Source: Chloroflexus sp. MS-G
GTDB taxonomy: Bacteria > Chloroflexota > Chloroflexia > Chloroflexales > Chloroflexaceae
Length of the DNA stretch: 54,173 bases
Assembly (NCBI RefSeq): GCF_000735195.1
Contig: NZ_JPIM01000016.1
Location: forward strand, 1 to 54,173
Direction of reading: 5' to 3'
The position numbers and the translations under genes are program-made. This document shows, in pieces, positions 35,965 to 45,162 of this stretch (positions are counted from its first letter, which is position 1; every line of letters starts with the position of its first letter). The notes beneath the pieces were generated by a model, which ran no database searches, was not told the origin of the DNA, and worked only from the letters and a program-made list of their open reading frames with translations.

Positions 35965-36351
35965 TTGGACAACCTGCGTATTCCGATATTGAAAATTGGC
36001 GATATTCTGATCGCTTCGATCCAGGTGGCATTACATGATGCCTCGGCGGTACAGTTTAAAGATGACTTGTTGCAAAAGATTCATGACACGCGGGCAAAAG
36101 GCGTTATTATCGATTTAACAGCACTTGATGTTGTTGATAGCTTTATCGGTCGGCTTATTGCCGATATTGCCGCGATGGCCGGGCTAATGGGTGCACGAGT
36201 TGTACTCACCGGCTTGCAACCGGCGGTCGCAATTACGTTGGTTGAGTTAGGACTGGAATTACCGCGTGTACTCACGGCCCTTAATCTCGAAAAGGGTCTG
36301 GCTATGATGCAGCGGATGACCAATGAGGAGAGCGACGATGGCGCAGAGTAA
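35965..36351 (+). CDS. rsbS: STAS-domain protein, RsbS-like
   Basis: A 128-residue single STAS domain, close in pattern to RsbS of the stressosome (IPILKIGDILIASIQ; IDLTALDVVDSFIGRLI, with the phosphorylatable Ser in VDSF). It starts with TTG, 8 bases after AGAGGAG. RsbS binds and holds the kinase RsbT, which is encoded next and overlaps it. Together they form a switch controlling a downstream phosphatase; no RsbR, RsbU or sigma gene is in this window. Confidence 0.88.
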   Translation: MDNLRIPILKIGDILIASIQVALHDASAVQFKDDLLQKIHDTRAKGVIIDLTALDVVDSFIGRLIADIAAMAGLMGARVVLTGLQPAVAITLVELGLELPRVLTALNLEKGLAMMQRMTNEESDDGAE

Positions 36352-36739
36352 GACTGCTGTCATCCGAAGTGACCTTGATATTGTCATCGCGCGCACCATG
36401 GCTCGCGATATGGCCAAGGCGCTCGGTTTTGGACCAATCGATCAGGCACGAATTGCGACGGCCGTGAGTGAGCTGGCCCGAAATATCTTTCTCTATGCGG
36501 GCACCGGTAACGTTACGGTGCGTGATATTGAGAGGGGTTCACGGAAGGGGATCGAGATTATTTGTGAAGATCAGGGTCCTGGTATTCCCAATATCGATCT
36601 GGTGATGCAAGATGGCTACAGTACGTCGCGCGGTATGGGTATGGGTCTGCCCGGTGCAAAACGTCTGATGGACGAGTTTGATATTAAGTCAAAAGAGGGC
36701 GAGGGCACGACGATCATTTGCCGAAAGTGGCGTAACTGA
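36338..36739 (+). CDS. rsbT: Anti-sigma-type serine/threonine kinase, RsbT-like
   Basis: A 133-residue GHKL-fold kinase with N-box SELARNIF and G1 box EDQGPGIP, then a MGMGLPGAKRLMDEF G2 region, as in RsbT. The ATG at 36338 is set by the GAGGAG site lying inside the end of rsbS; the two genes overlap by 14 bases. RsbT phosphorylates RsbS and, once released, activates a partner phosphatase or cyclase. Confidence 0.88.
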   Translation: MAQSKTAVIRSDLDIVIARTMARDMAKALGFGPIDQARIATAVSELARNIFLYAGTGNVTVRDIERGSRKGIEIICEDQGPGIPNIDLVMQDGYSTSRGMGMGLPGAKRLMDEFDIKSKEGEGTTIICRKWRN

Positions 36740-36764
36740 TCTGTAACCAGTATTACGATTGGTC

Positions 36765-36802
36765 AGGGGTGTCAGGGTGATACGATCAACCCTCACGCCC
36801 CT
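36765..36802. terminator. Possible bidirectional terminator
   Basis: 14-base arms (36765-36778 and 36789-36802) pair at all but two positions with a 10-base loop, between the convergent rsbT and alcohol dehydrogenase genes. Only a short TTT follows, so strength is uncertain. Confidence 0.5.
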
Positions 36803-36836
36803 TTGTTATGGCTAAATGCCCGTCACGCACCGGCCT

Positions 36837-38021
36837 CTACGCCATCCGCTCGCCTTCATCGTATGCCTTTGCATATAACTCGATAATCTCTTGTTTGGTG
36901 GGCTTGCGTGGATTATTCGCCGGACTACCGCTGTCGATAGCTGCATCGGCCATCGCCGGAGCCAGTTCCATCAGCCGTTCGCGTTCAACACCCAATTGGC
37001 GGAGCGAAGGAATTTTAATGTCGCGCACCAGACGGCGGATAGCTACAACCGCTCGATCAGCCGCTTCCATCAACGACAGGCCCTCGATTGGTTCACCCAT
37101 GGCACGGGCAATATCGGCGTAGCGCTTTGGATCGCCGACCAGGCTGAATTCTGTGACCACGGCCAGGAGTGCCGCATTAGAAACCCCATGAGCGATATGG
37201 AAGTAGGCGCCAATTGGACGTGACATCCCGTGAACGAGGGCAACCGATGAGTTGCTGAACGCAATTCCAGCCTGAGTCGCGCCCAGCATCATCTTCTCGC
37301 GCGCCTCAAAGTTGTTGCCATTTGCCCAGGCCTGGCGAATATTGCCGGCGATCAGCTCAATAGCCGACAGACATAAGACATCGGTCATCGGCTGACGTTT
37401 AACCGAAACGTAGGCTTCAATCGCATGCACTAGCGCATCAACACCGGTTGCTGCTGTTACACTCGGCGGTGACGAGATGGTTAGCATGGGGTCAACAATC
37501 GCAATCGTAGGCATCAGATAAGGGCTACCGATCAGCATTTTAACATCGGTCTTCTGATCGGTGATTACAGTGTAGATCGTAGCTTCACTGCCAGTACCGG
37601 CAGTCGTGGGAATAGCAACAACTGGAACGCCAGGCACAGGAATTTTACCGATGCCCTTGTACTGTTCGATTGAGCCGGAATTGGTGACAAGAACGGCGAT
37701 CGCTTTCGCCGTATCGATTGGACTGCCACCACCCACGGCGACGACGAAATCACAACCACCTTCACGATACGCTGCTAACCCCTCTTGAACATATTCAACG
37801 ACCGGCTCAGTGTTGACACCGGCGTAGACTACACTGCTAATGCCGTGGTTGGCAAGATTCTGCTCGACCTGACCGACCACGCCGAGCTTTTGCATAATTT
37901 GATCGGTAACGATTAATGCCTTCTGCCAGCCCCGCTTCGCACATTGTGAGCCAACCTGTTCAACGGCACCTGAACCAATCACCATCTGTGATGGCATAAT
38001 AAACTCGCGTGGTGACATCAT
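36837..38021 (-). CDS. Iron-containing alcohol dehydrogenase
   Basis: A 394-residue group III alcohol dehydrogenase. The NAD-binding VGGGSPIDTAKAIA, and metal ligands Asp and His in GVDALVHAIEAYVS and two His in VHGMSRPIGAYFHIAHG, are all present. It interconverts an alcohol and an aldehyde or ketone (butanol or 1,3-propanediol type); the substrate is open. The start at 38021 has GGAG 6 bases before it; the extra N-terminal frame to 38123 is not supported. It stands alone. Confidence 0.92.
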   Translation of the reverse strand: MMSPREFIMPSQMVIGSGAVEQVGSQCAKRGWQKALIVTDQIMQKLGVVGQVEQNLANHGISSVVYAGVNTEPVVEYVQEGLAAYREGGCDFVVAVGGGSPIDTAKAIAVLVTNSGSIEQYKGIGKIPVPGVPVVAIPTTAGTGSEATIYTVITDQKTDVKMLIGSPYLMPTIAIVDPMLTISSPPSVTAATGVDALVHAIEAYVSVKRQPMTDVLCLSAIELIAGNIRQAWANGNNFEAREKMMLGATQAGIAFSNSSVALVHGMSRPIGAYFHIAHGVSNAALLAVVTEFSLVGDPKRYADIARAMGEPIEGLSLMEAADRAVVAIRRLVRDIKIPSLRQLGVERERLMELAPAMADAAIDSGSPANNPRKPTKQEIIELYAKAYDEGERMA

Positions 38022-38347
38022 GTCCCTCTCCTTTCTCGTTAAGCAACGACATTGTAGAACAGCAAGTGGCAGGTTGAAAGCACCAGGAAAGTTGTTTGAA
38101 GTGTAATATGTTTTTTCCTTCACGTCAAAGATACGAGAGAGTGTCTGGCGAACAGCGAAGAGCGAGGAAAGGCGGGTTCACAACTCATCTGCGGAGGTGC
38201 GTAGCTCCCCGTTTCGACCGCCGAAAGGGGGCGAAAAAGGGGGCGAATCGGATCGGAGAGGCAGTGCTGTTCCCTTTTCTTCTTCCCCTTTGTTGAAAGG
38301 GCAAGGGGATAGGTGAGGGTCGTTGGGCGCTACACCCATTGAGCCAC
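38022..38347. other. Intergenic region, no gene seen
   Basis: About 325 bases between the divergent alcohol dehydrogenase and the tRNA promoter. The middle is G-rich (38226-38245) with a complementary C-rich stretch nearby (38281-38320) that could pair loosely. No gene is visible. Confidence 0.45.
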
Positions 38348-38376
38348 TTGCACGTTTTGGCAACTTGTGCTATACT
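38348..38376 (+). promoter_or_regulatory. Promoter of tRNA-Asn
   Basis: TTGCAC (38348-38353) and TATACT (38371-38376) with a 17-base spacer, 15 bases before the tRNA's first base. This is a good sigma-70-type promoter. Confidence 0.8.
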
Positions 38377-38391
38377 CTCAGGTGAAATCAA

Positions 38392-38466
38392 TCCCCAATA
38401 GCTCAACGGTAGAGCAGCTGACTGTTAATCAGCGGGTTCCTGGTTCGAATCCAGGTTGGGGAGCCA
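38392..38466 (+). tRNA. tRNA-Asn (GTT)
   Basis: A complete cloverleaf: acceptor TCCCCAA pairs with TTGGGGA, the D arm is GCTC..GAGC, the anticodon loop CTGTTAA places GTT at 38424-38426, and the T arm is CCTGG-TTCGAAT-CCAGG. The discriminator is G and the CCA end is encoded. It is transcribed alone between its own promoter and terminator. Confidence 0.97.
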
Positions 38467-38471
38467 ATAAG

Positions 38472-38503
38472 ACAGCCGCCAGTTTCGGCGGCTGTTTTAC
38501 TTT
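38472..38503 (+). terminator. Rho-independent terminator of tRNA-Asn
   Basis: ACAGCCGCC (38472-38480) pairs perfectly with GGCGGCTGT (38487-38495) around a 6-base loop and is followed by a T-rich tail. Confidence 0.9.
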
Positions 38504-38714
38504 TAGCCGGTCTCACGCGCCAAGATCATGCCTGACAGACAAAGACTCTTCTTCTCTCACGGCGTTCACGTGATGTTAGCATACGAGCACCGTGGTCTTT
38601 GGGCACACTCCGCATTGCCTCGCGCAAACCTGCACGGATTCGCGTTTTGTATGTCTCCTGGCTGTGATGCGGTACAATTCAGTAAACTCACTACACAGTT
38701 CTGAGGAGTACACT

Positions 38715-40142
38715 ATGCACCCTGATGAATTCCGGCGTCTCGGGTATCAAATTGTCGATATGATCGCCGATTATCGGAGGACCATCGCCAGCCGACCGGT
38801 CTGGTCACAGTTGCGTCCCGGTGAGCTGCGCAGCCAGTTACCGGCGAATCCCCCTGAACATCCCGAACCGCCAGAGTCCATCCTTGCCGATGTTGAACGG
38901 TTGATTATTCCCGGTCTTTCTAACTGGCAGCATCCACGCTTTTTTGGGTACTTTCCGGCCAATGCCAGCCTGGCTTCGCTGCTCGGTGATATGCTCAGCG
39001 GTGGACTCGGTCAGTTAGGACTCAACTGGCAGGCCAGTCCTCCTTTGACCGAGCTGGAAGAACTGACAACTGACTGGATGCGGCAGTTGCTCGGTCTGAG
39101 CGAGGCCTGGCGTGGGGTAATTCAGGATACGGCCAGTACCAGCACGCTGGTTGCGCTCTTGTGTGCCCGTGAACGCACCAGCGACCATAGTCAGGTGCGC
39201 GGTGGCCTGCAAGCTCTTCCCCAGCCGCTGGTCGTCTACACTTCAACGCAGAGCCATAGCTCGGTGGAAAAAGCTGCCCTCCTGGCTGGCTTTGGGCGCG
39301 AAAACCTGCGCCTGTTGCCGGTCGATAATCAATTTGAACTGCGCGTTGATGCGCTTGAAGCGGCGATTGCCGCCGACCGTGCTGCCGGACGTGTACCCTG
39401 TGCGGTTGTTGCCAGCATCGGCGCCACTGCCACAACAGCCTGTGATCCCCTTGAACCGATTGGCGAACTGTGTCAGCGTGAGGGAATCTGGCTCCACGTC
39501 GATGCTGCTATGGCCGGTTCAGCGATGATACTCCCCGAATGTCGGCATTTGTGGCAGGGCATCGAGTACGCTGATAGTCTGGTTCTCAATCCGCATAAGT
39601 GGTTGGGTGCCGCATTTGATTGCTCGCTCTACTACGTGCGCGATCCACAACACCTGATCAGGGTTATGTCGACGAATCCGAGCTACCTGCAAACCAGTGC
39701 TGATGGTGCAGTGACGAACTATCGTGATTGGGGCATTCCACTAGGAAGACGCTTCCGCGCTTTGAAACTCTACTTTCTCTTGCGTTGTGAAGGCGCCGAG
39801 GGGTTACGCGCTCGTTTACGTCGTGACCTCGCCAATGCCCGCTGGTTGGCAGAACAGATCGATGCTACGCCGTACTGGCGAAGATTAGCACCGGTACCAT
39901 TACAAACAGTTTGCGTCCGTCACGAACCGCCTGGCCTTAGTGGTGATGATCTTGATCGTCATACGTTGCGCTGGGTCGGTATGCTAAACGCCAGCGGTGC
40001 TGCGTATGTAACCCCGGCGATGCTCGATGGACGCTGGATGGTGCGCATCAGTATCGGTGCCGAGCCAACCGAACATGCTGATGTAGCGGCTTTGTGGGAA
40101 CTGATGCAAACGACTGCGGTTCAGGCAATGGGGGCGGCTTAG
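38715..40142 (+). CDS. Aromatic-L-amino-acid decarboxylase-like PLP enzyme
   Basis: A 475-residue group II pyridoxal-phosphate decarboxylase: N-terminal MHPDEFRRLGYQIVDMIADY, the HVDAAMAGSAMI aspartate motif and the PLP lysine in LNPHKWLGA. The sequence pattern is that of DOPA/tryptophan/tyrosine decarboxylases, which make amines such as tryptamine or tyramine. The ATG at 38715 has GAGGAG upstream and matches the family N-terminus; the longer frame from 38592 is rejected. It is a single-gene unit. Confidence 0.93.
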   Translation: MHPDEFRRLGYQIVDMIADYRRTIASRPVWSQLRPGELRSQLPANPPEHPEPPESILADVERLIIPGLSNWQHPRFFGYFPANASLASLLGDMLSGGLGQLGLNWQASPPLTELEELTTDWMRQLLGLSEAWRGVIQDTASTSTLVALLCARERTSDHSQVRGGLQALPQPLVVYTSTQSHSSVEKAALLAGFGRENLRLLPVDNQFELRVDALEAAIAADRAAGRVPCAVVASIGATATTACDPLEPIGELCQREGIWLHVDAAMAGSAMILPECRHLWQGIEYADSLVLNPHKWLGAAFDCSLYYVRDPQHLIRVMSTNPSYLQTSADGAVTNYRDWGIPLGRRFRALKLYFLLRCEGAEGLRARLRRDLANARWLAEQIDATPYWRRLAPVPLQTVCVRHEPPGLSGDDLDRHTLRWVGMLNASGAAYVTPAMLDGRWMVRISIGAEPTEHADVAALWELMQTTAVQAMGAA

Positions 40143-40250
40143 GAACCCGCCCCTGCAATGTACCGATGTGCGTATCGTAGAGCCAACAGAGGGTTGGTCG
40201 CAGATCACTCCGAGAATCTACTTCCTAAACTGCCCAGCGGTGTTGCATAT

Positions 40251-40745
40251 CTACTGAAGTACCCGCTGTTGCCACGTACTCTTATCATACACGGCCAGTG
40301 CGTTAATAAAGATTTGCACCGTCTTATCATCAGCCGTCGTGACCGAGACAAAATACGGCACTCCCTCAGCCACCCAGGCCATAGTAATCAGGTCTGGATC
40401 AAAGATAGCAATGCCACGTACGCCTCGTAACAACGTCTGCTTCACCCGATCACTGCCCGCGCTCGGTTGATACTGCTCCCATATCCCACGAGCTGCTGAA
40501 CCACCAGCAATAGTGATCGTCGCCGTCCCACCACGTGGACGCAGGGCAACTAAAAAACCCTTCGCATCGGCAAAGGGGGTCGGTTCTGGCAATACATCGT
40601 AGTCATCAGCAAATGTCGGTGGGAGCAGGTATTGCACCTGCACCGCTGCATCGGGGGGAGCCAGCACCGGCTCAGGGATGAACGAACGACCGGCACAGCC
40701 ACTGAGAAAAACCAGTACTGCCAAGAGAGGAAGGTATCGACGCAT
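40251..40745 (-). CDS. Small lipoprotein of unknown function
   Basis: About 164 residues from the ATG at 40745, beginning MRRYLPLLAVLVFLSGCAG with a clear lipobox (LSGC). The mature part is mostly beta-type sequence with no family I recognise. It is anchored on the outer face of the membrane and probably matured by the Lgt encoded at 1452. The extra N-terminal frame to 40844 adds non-signal residues and is not used. Confidence 0.7.
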   Translation of the reverse strand: MRRYLPLLAVLVFLSGCAGRSFIPEPVLAPPDAAVQVQYLLPPTFADDYDVLPEPTPFADAKGFLVALRPRGGTATITIAGGSAARGIWEQYQPSAGSDRVKQTLLRGVRGIAIFDPDLITMAWVAEGVPYFVSVTTADDKTVQIFINALAVYDKSTWQQRVLQ

Positions 40746-41123
40746 AGCTGAAACCTTGCTTTTACATCGTAACCACGTTGAGCATATCAATTTCAACCGC
40801 AATGGCAAGTGACGACAGATGTAGATTCCAAAATCACATACCACCTCTGCCTCTATTTGAGAAGCAGAAGGGGCAGGAAGGATGAGCGTATCAACCGCCG
40901 ACCTTTTCGTATGAGCTTAGCGCGTATCTGAAAAAACCTGCTTCTGTCATCACCCGGAGACACCAACCGCTGATACGCCCGTGCAGAGAGCGAATGCAGC
41001 CGATGGCGCAACACACGAACATACCATACGGGGCAGATTCCGATCACGCCCCGTATGGCACGGCGACCGACAGGATTGGCAAGTCTCGCCATTCTCCTGG
41101 TGTCGGCGCGAACGACCATGGAT
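40746..41123. other. Intergenic region, no gene seen
   Basis: About 378 bases between two leftward genes. It includes two short inverted segments, CATACGGGGC at 41028 and GCCCCGTATG at 41049, that form a 10-bp stem and may end the lpdA transcript. No gene is supported. Confidence 0.5.
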
Positions 41124-42536
41124 TTAGAGATGTATCGGTGATCCATGCACCAGCGCATGGGCAGCTTCACCAATAGCCTCGTAGAGCGTCGGATGGGCAT
41201 GGATCGTTTGCATCAGGCTCTCGCCGGTAGCCTCGTGGCTGAGGGCAATGCCACCCTCGGCAATCATTTCAGTCACCCGCGGGCCGATCATGTGAACGCC
41301 CAAAATCTCATCGTACTGGGCATCGGCCACCAGTTTGATAAAGCCGAAACGGGTTTGACCAATGACCCGGGCCTTACCATTGGCCGAGAAGGGGAATTTA
41401 CCCACCTTTACCTGATAGCCGCGCTCACGTGCTTTAGCTTCGGTGAGACCAACGCTGGCAATTTCGGGGTTGCAGTAGGTACAGGCAGCGATCTTGCCAT
41501 AATCAATTGGGGTGACATGATGACCGGCGATATGTTCAGCAGCCAGAATGCCTTCAGCACTGGCCTTGTGGGCCAGCCACGGCGTGTTGGCCGTACAATC
41601 GCCAATTGCGTAAATCCCCTCGGCGCTGGTGCGCAAGAAGCCATCAGTCTCGATAAAACCACGACTGTTCACTTTGACACCGACCTCTTCCAGGCCGATA
41701 TTCTCGGTATTTGGCGCAATGCCAATCGAGACCAGTAGCTTTTCGACGGCAATTTGTTGCGGTTTGCCGGTATTATCCACTACGGTAACAACGATCTTAT
41801 CACCGCCGACATCAACCCCTTCGACTTTCGCACCGGCTAGGGTCTTGATCCCACGACGCTGGAATGCCTTGGTCAATTCAGCGCTTACCTCTTCATCTTC
41901 GTTAGGCACAATCCGCGGGAGCGCTTCAACAATTGTCACCTCGCTCCCGAAGGAACGAAACATCGACGCAAACTCAACCCCAATCGCACCGGCGCCAATA
42001 GCCAACAGGCTGGCCGGAACCGTTTTCAGATTCAGCATATCGGTTGAGGAGAGCACCCGCTCGCCATCGAAAGGAATGCCGGGGAAGGGACGAGGCCGAC
42101 CACCGGTGGCGACGATGATATGTTTGGCCGCCAGCACGCGCTCACCACCCTCGTTCAATTGCACGTGTACTTGACCTCGTCCGATCAGGCGACCACGACC
42201 GGCAACAACCTCGATTTTATTCTTCTTCATCAAAAACGCAACACCGTCAGTACTCTGCTTGACGACTGTATCCTTATGCTTCATCGCACCGGTCAGCTCG
42301 AAGGTGACGTGCTCTACATTAATGCCAAAACGCTTCGCCTCTTTCACTTCTTCCAGCAGATCGGCGCTGTGCAGCAACGCTTTGGTGGGAATACATCCAA
42401 TGTTGAGACAAACGCCACCGAGCGCATTAACTTCAATAATAGCCGTCTTCATCCCAAGCTGGGCGGCCCGAATGGCTGCAACGTATCCGCCCGGTCCTGA
42501 GCCAAGGATTACCAGATCGTATACCTGTTCGCTCAC
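41124..42536 (-). CDS. lpdA: Dihydrolipoamide dehydrogenase
   Basis: A 470-residue FAD disulfide reductase, the E3 subunit of 2-oxoacid dehydrogenase and glycine cleavage complexes. FAD motif LVILGSGPGGYVAA, redox pair GGVCLNIGCIPTK, NAD motif and the C-terminal HAHPTLYEAIGEA with the catalytic His are all present. The GTG at 42536 starts right before the conserved N-terminus and has GGG 8 bases upstream; an ATG at 42569 is an alternative. lipA lies just upstream, so the two are likely co-transcribed. Confidence 0.95.
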   Translation of the reverse strand: MSEQVYDLVILGSGPGGYVAAIRAAQLGMKTAIIEVNALGGVCLNIGCIPTKALLHSADLLEEVKEAKRFGINVEHVTFELTGAMKHKDTVVKQSTDGVAFLMKKNKIEVVAGRGRLIGRGQVHVQLNEGGERVLAAKHIIVATGGRPRPFPGIPFDGERVLSSTDMLNLKTVPASLLAIGAGAIGVEFASMFRSFGSEVTIVEALPRIVPNEDEEVSAELTKAFQRRGIKTLAGAKVEGVDVGGDKIVVTVVDNTGKPQQIAVEKLLVSIGIAPNTENIGLEEVGVKVNSRGFIETDGFLRTSAEGIYAIGDCTANTPWLAHKASAEGILAAEHIAGHHVTPIDYGKIAACTYCNPEIASVGLTEAKARERGYQVKVGKFPFSANGKARVIGQTRFGFIKLVADAQYDEILGVHMIGPRVTEMIAEGGIALSHEATGESLMQTIHAHPTLYEAIGEAAHALVHGSPIHL

Positions 42537-42659
42537 CGTATAACCCTTTCTTTTCTGGAGCAGCGACACCCCAATCGCTGCATCGTCCGATCATACGACC
42601 GCATTGAAATGATAGGCAAGGGCGCAGATTACCGATGAACCCTGCGCTCTTGGAAACGC

Positions 42660-43580
42660 TTAGTGTTGAGCTGCACCAACATGAAGGTGCGCATTGTAGC
42701 TTGATCGTACCAATGGGCCACTCTCAACGTGGGTAAAGCCTCGTGCCAGAGCGTAACGACGAAACTCGGCAAATTCATCAGGCGTGACGTAGCGATGGAC
42801 TGGCCAGTAGCTTGCATCAGGCGCCAGATATTGGCCTATCGTCAGCACATTCACATCAACCGCACGCAGGCGATCAATCACCTCAAAGACTTCCTCATTT
42901 GTCTCACCAGCGCCCACCATCATACCACTCTTGGTCACCAGATGAGGACGAGCTGCCCTGGCACGGGCCAACAACTCGATACTCTGCTCGAACTTTGCCC
43001 GCGGTCGGAACCGTCGAAACAGACGTGGCACCGTCTCGATGTTATGGTTAAGCACATCCGGCTCGGCTGCTAAAACTGTTGCCAGCGCGTCCCAATTGCC
43101 GTCAAAATCGGGAATGAGCACTTCGACCTTGCAATCGGGAACTTTCTGTCGGATCAGTTCAATAGTGCGAGCAAAGATATGCGCACCACCATCGGGTACA
43201 TCATCACGATTTACCGAGGTCAGCACGGCAAATTTCAGCTTCAGATGGGCAACCGATTCGGCCACTCGTTCAGGTTCTTGTTCATCAATTGGCTTCGGTT
43301 TCCCTTTACCGATGGCACAGTACCGGCAACCACGGGTACAAATATCGCCAAGCAAAAGGAATGTCGCAGTGCGATGATTCCAGCATTCGCCAATATTTGG
43401 ACAACGGGCTTCTTCACAAACGGTGTGCAAATTCTTTTCGCGCATCAGGCGCAACACATCGTGATAGTTGACACCACCCGGCGCCCGCGCTTTCAACCAT
43501 TCAGGGCGACGTGGTCGGTTGGTTGCAGTCGGTGTAGATTGCGTCACACCTACATCACTAAGTGGGATAAGTTCTGCCAT
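42660..43580 (-). CDS. lipA: Lipoyl synthase
   Basis: A 306-residue radical SAM enzyme that inserts two sulfurs into octanoyl groups on lipoyl domains. The auxiliary cluster motif CEEARCPNIGEC, the radical SAM motif CTRGCRYC and the C-terminal RSSY are present. It belongs to a lipoate group with lpdA (downstream) and lipB (45163). Confidence 0.97.
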   Translation of the reverse strand: MAELIPLSDVGVTQSTPTATNRPRRPEWLKARAPGGVNYHDVLRLMREKNLHTVCEEARCPNIGECWNHRTATFLLLGDICTRGCRYCAIGKGKPKPIDEQEPERVAESVAHLKLKFAVLTSVNRDDVPDGGAHIFARTIELIRQKVPDCKVEVLIPDFDGNWDALATVLAAEPDVLNHNIETVPRLFRRFRPRAKFEQSIELLARARAARPHLVTKSGMMVGAGETNEEVFEVIDRLRAVDVNVLTIGQYLAPDASYWPVHRYVTPDEFAEFRRYALARGFTHVESGPLVRSSYNAHLHVGAAQH

Positions 43581-43667
43581 TGGCGTTCTCGCCTTCCAGT
43601 GATCGTCGATTAGGTCACACGATCAGATAACAATTCAATTGGCATTCATATTGTACCGCAGATCATG

Positions 43668-44420
43668 CTAAACTGAGCGACCGGTCTTTTTACGATGCTT
43701 CTGTTCGTACATTCGCTGATCGGCTAGTGCCAGTAACACTACACCCGAACCTTCTTCAGCCCAGGCAAATCCATAGCTGACTTGAAAGCAACCCACCACT
43801 TGGTACAACTTTTCTACTTGCTGTCTGGATAGGAGGACGGCAAATTCATCGCCGCCTAAGCGAAAAGCTTCAAACCCTGCCTGCCGCAGGGCTTCAGCAA
43901 AACGTTGCAACAATTGATCTCCGGCCTGATGCCCCTGGCTATCATTCACCTTTTTCAAATCATCGAGATCAAGGAATGCTAATCCCCATCCTGTCGGAAG
44001 ACTATCCGCCAATCGCCGCTCAAGCGCACGTCGATTCCCTAAACCGGTTAGCCAATCGTATCGTGCCTGTCGCTCAAGTTCTTCGCGATATCCTGCGGCA
44101 TACAGAGCCGAAAGTAAATAATCACAGAAGAGAGCTGCTAGTCGCAGTTCTGTTGGATCATCGATATTGGGTATTTCAAGGAGAAGATACATTGGATAAG
44201 GAGGGCCGAAAAAGTAAGCGCCATATCCCCCGGCAATCCGACCACGGCTGGGAAGTCCCTGGGCAGAGTCAGGATCAAGCACCCTGAGCTTCCCAAGCTC
44301 GAATATCCAGCCTACATAGCGTTGAGCGTGGTCGAGGACACCAGAAACCGGCAGATTCGTATAACCGGTTGCTGTTTCGTGTAAGAGCAGCAACCGTACT
44401 AACAGCGTCTCAAGACTCAT
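43668..44420 (-). CDS. GGDEF-domain protein (diguanylate cyclase)
   Basis: A 250-residue protein. Residues about 1-125 form an unrecognised sensor-like region; residues about 130-250 form a GGDEF domain (YDWLTGLGNRRALERRL, LGGDEFAVLLS). The active site is intact, so it should make cyclic di-GMP. The RxxD inhibitory site is not seen. Its start overlaps the stop of the upstream AhpD-like gene (ATGA), so the two are translationally coupled. Confidence 0.9.
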   Translation of the reverse strand: MSLETLLVRLLLLHETATGYTNLPVSGVLDHAQRYVGWIFELGKLRVLDPDSAQGLPSRGRIAGGYGAYFFGPPYPMYLLLEIPNIDDPTELRLAALFCDYLLSALYAAGYREELERQARYDWLTGLGNRRALERRLADSLPTGWGLAFLDLDDLKKVNDSQGHQAGDQLLQRFAEALRQAGFEAFRLGGDEFAVLLSRQQVEKLYQVVGCFQVSYGFAWAEEGSGVVLLALADQRMYEQKHRKKTGRSV

Positions 44421-44902
44421 ACCTTATCGACCGGAATGTTCAGCAAATCCGTCCAGGTATTAATGAACGCAAATACCCCTACGACTGCGACTGCCTCTTG
44501 CACTTCAATATCGCTCAGACCTGACTCACGCAGTTCCTCCAGAAGATGTGTATCAGGTGAAGCAGTTGCAGCCTGAGCAAAACGGAGTAATGCCTGAACA
44601 CGAGTGGGTAGTGTCGGTAAGATTTCGCCACGACGTAACGAATCGAGCAAACTCGCTTCCAACCCCTGAACCATCAAAGCATGCAGATGAATTTCGGCAG
44701 CGTATCGTGATCCACGAGACTGTGAAATGATTACCCCCATCATCTCTTTCACTGTACGCGGCAACACTCCACGCAGCACCACATGACGGAAGGCTTTCCA
44801 GAGTGCTGTCTGTATATCGGTGCTTTGAGCATGGGCAAAGATATTCGGGATAACTCCAAATCCAAGTTCATCCACTATCTCCTGTACCGTATCTTTCGAC
44901 AT
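44417..44902 (-). CDS. AhpD/carboxymuconolactone decarboxylase-like protein
   Basis: A 161-residue all-helical AhpD-like protein. The usual CxxC redox pair is missing: the site reads SRGSRYAAEIHLHAL, keeping the His but with no Cys. It may therefore lack peroxidase activity and act as a sensor or binding protein. The ATG at 44902 follows GGAGG closely and is preferred over 44974. It is coupled to the GGDEF gene, so it may feed a signal into cyclic di-GMP synthesis. Confidence 0.7.
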   Translation of the reverse strand: MSKDTVQEIVDELGFGVIPNIFAHAQSTDIQTALWKAFRHVVLRGVLPRTVKEMMGVIISQSRGSRYAAEIHLHALMVQGLEASLLDSLRRGEILPTLPTRVQALLRFAQAATASPDTHLLEELRESGLSDIEVQEAVAVVGVFAFINTWTDLLNIPVDKV

Positions 44903-45162
44903 ACATACCTCCGAATCGATACAAATAGTGAAACTACATGCCAGTGCTCTGGGCTGAAAAGGTTTGTTGTGCACAAATCTTTTATTGCCAGTGTGTTGCT
45001 ATTGTATCATGAATGGTAAGAAAGGTGTCATTATTCGAGAATGCAAAATCCGGTGAGAAGAAAGAGATTTTTTGTCTTCACTAAATAGAAGTAAATACAA
45101 ACTCTAAAAAGATAAGATAAAAGTAGATATTCGATATAAAATGTCAACCCTCGAAAAACAAG

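Noticed and set aside
41145..41738. Long forward frame opposite lpdA
   Set aside because: Mirror of a strongly conserved gene; the translated product has no domain.
44417..44902. Active AhpD-type peroxidase
   Set aside because: The CxxC pair is absent, so peroxidase activity through that site is not supported.
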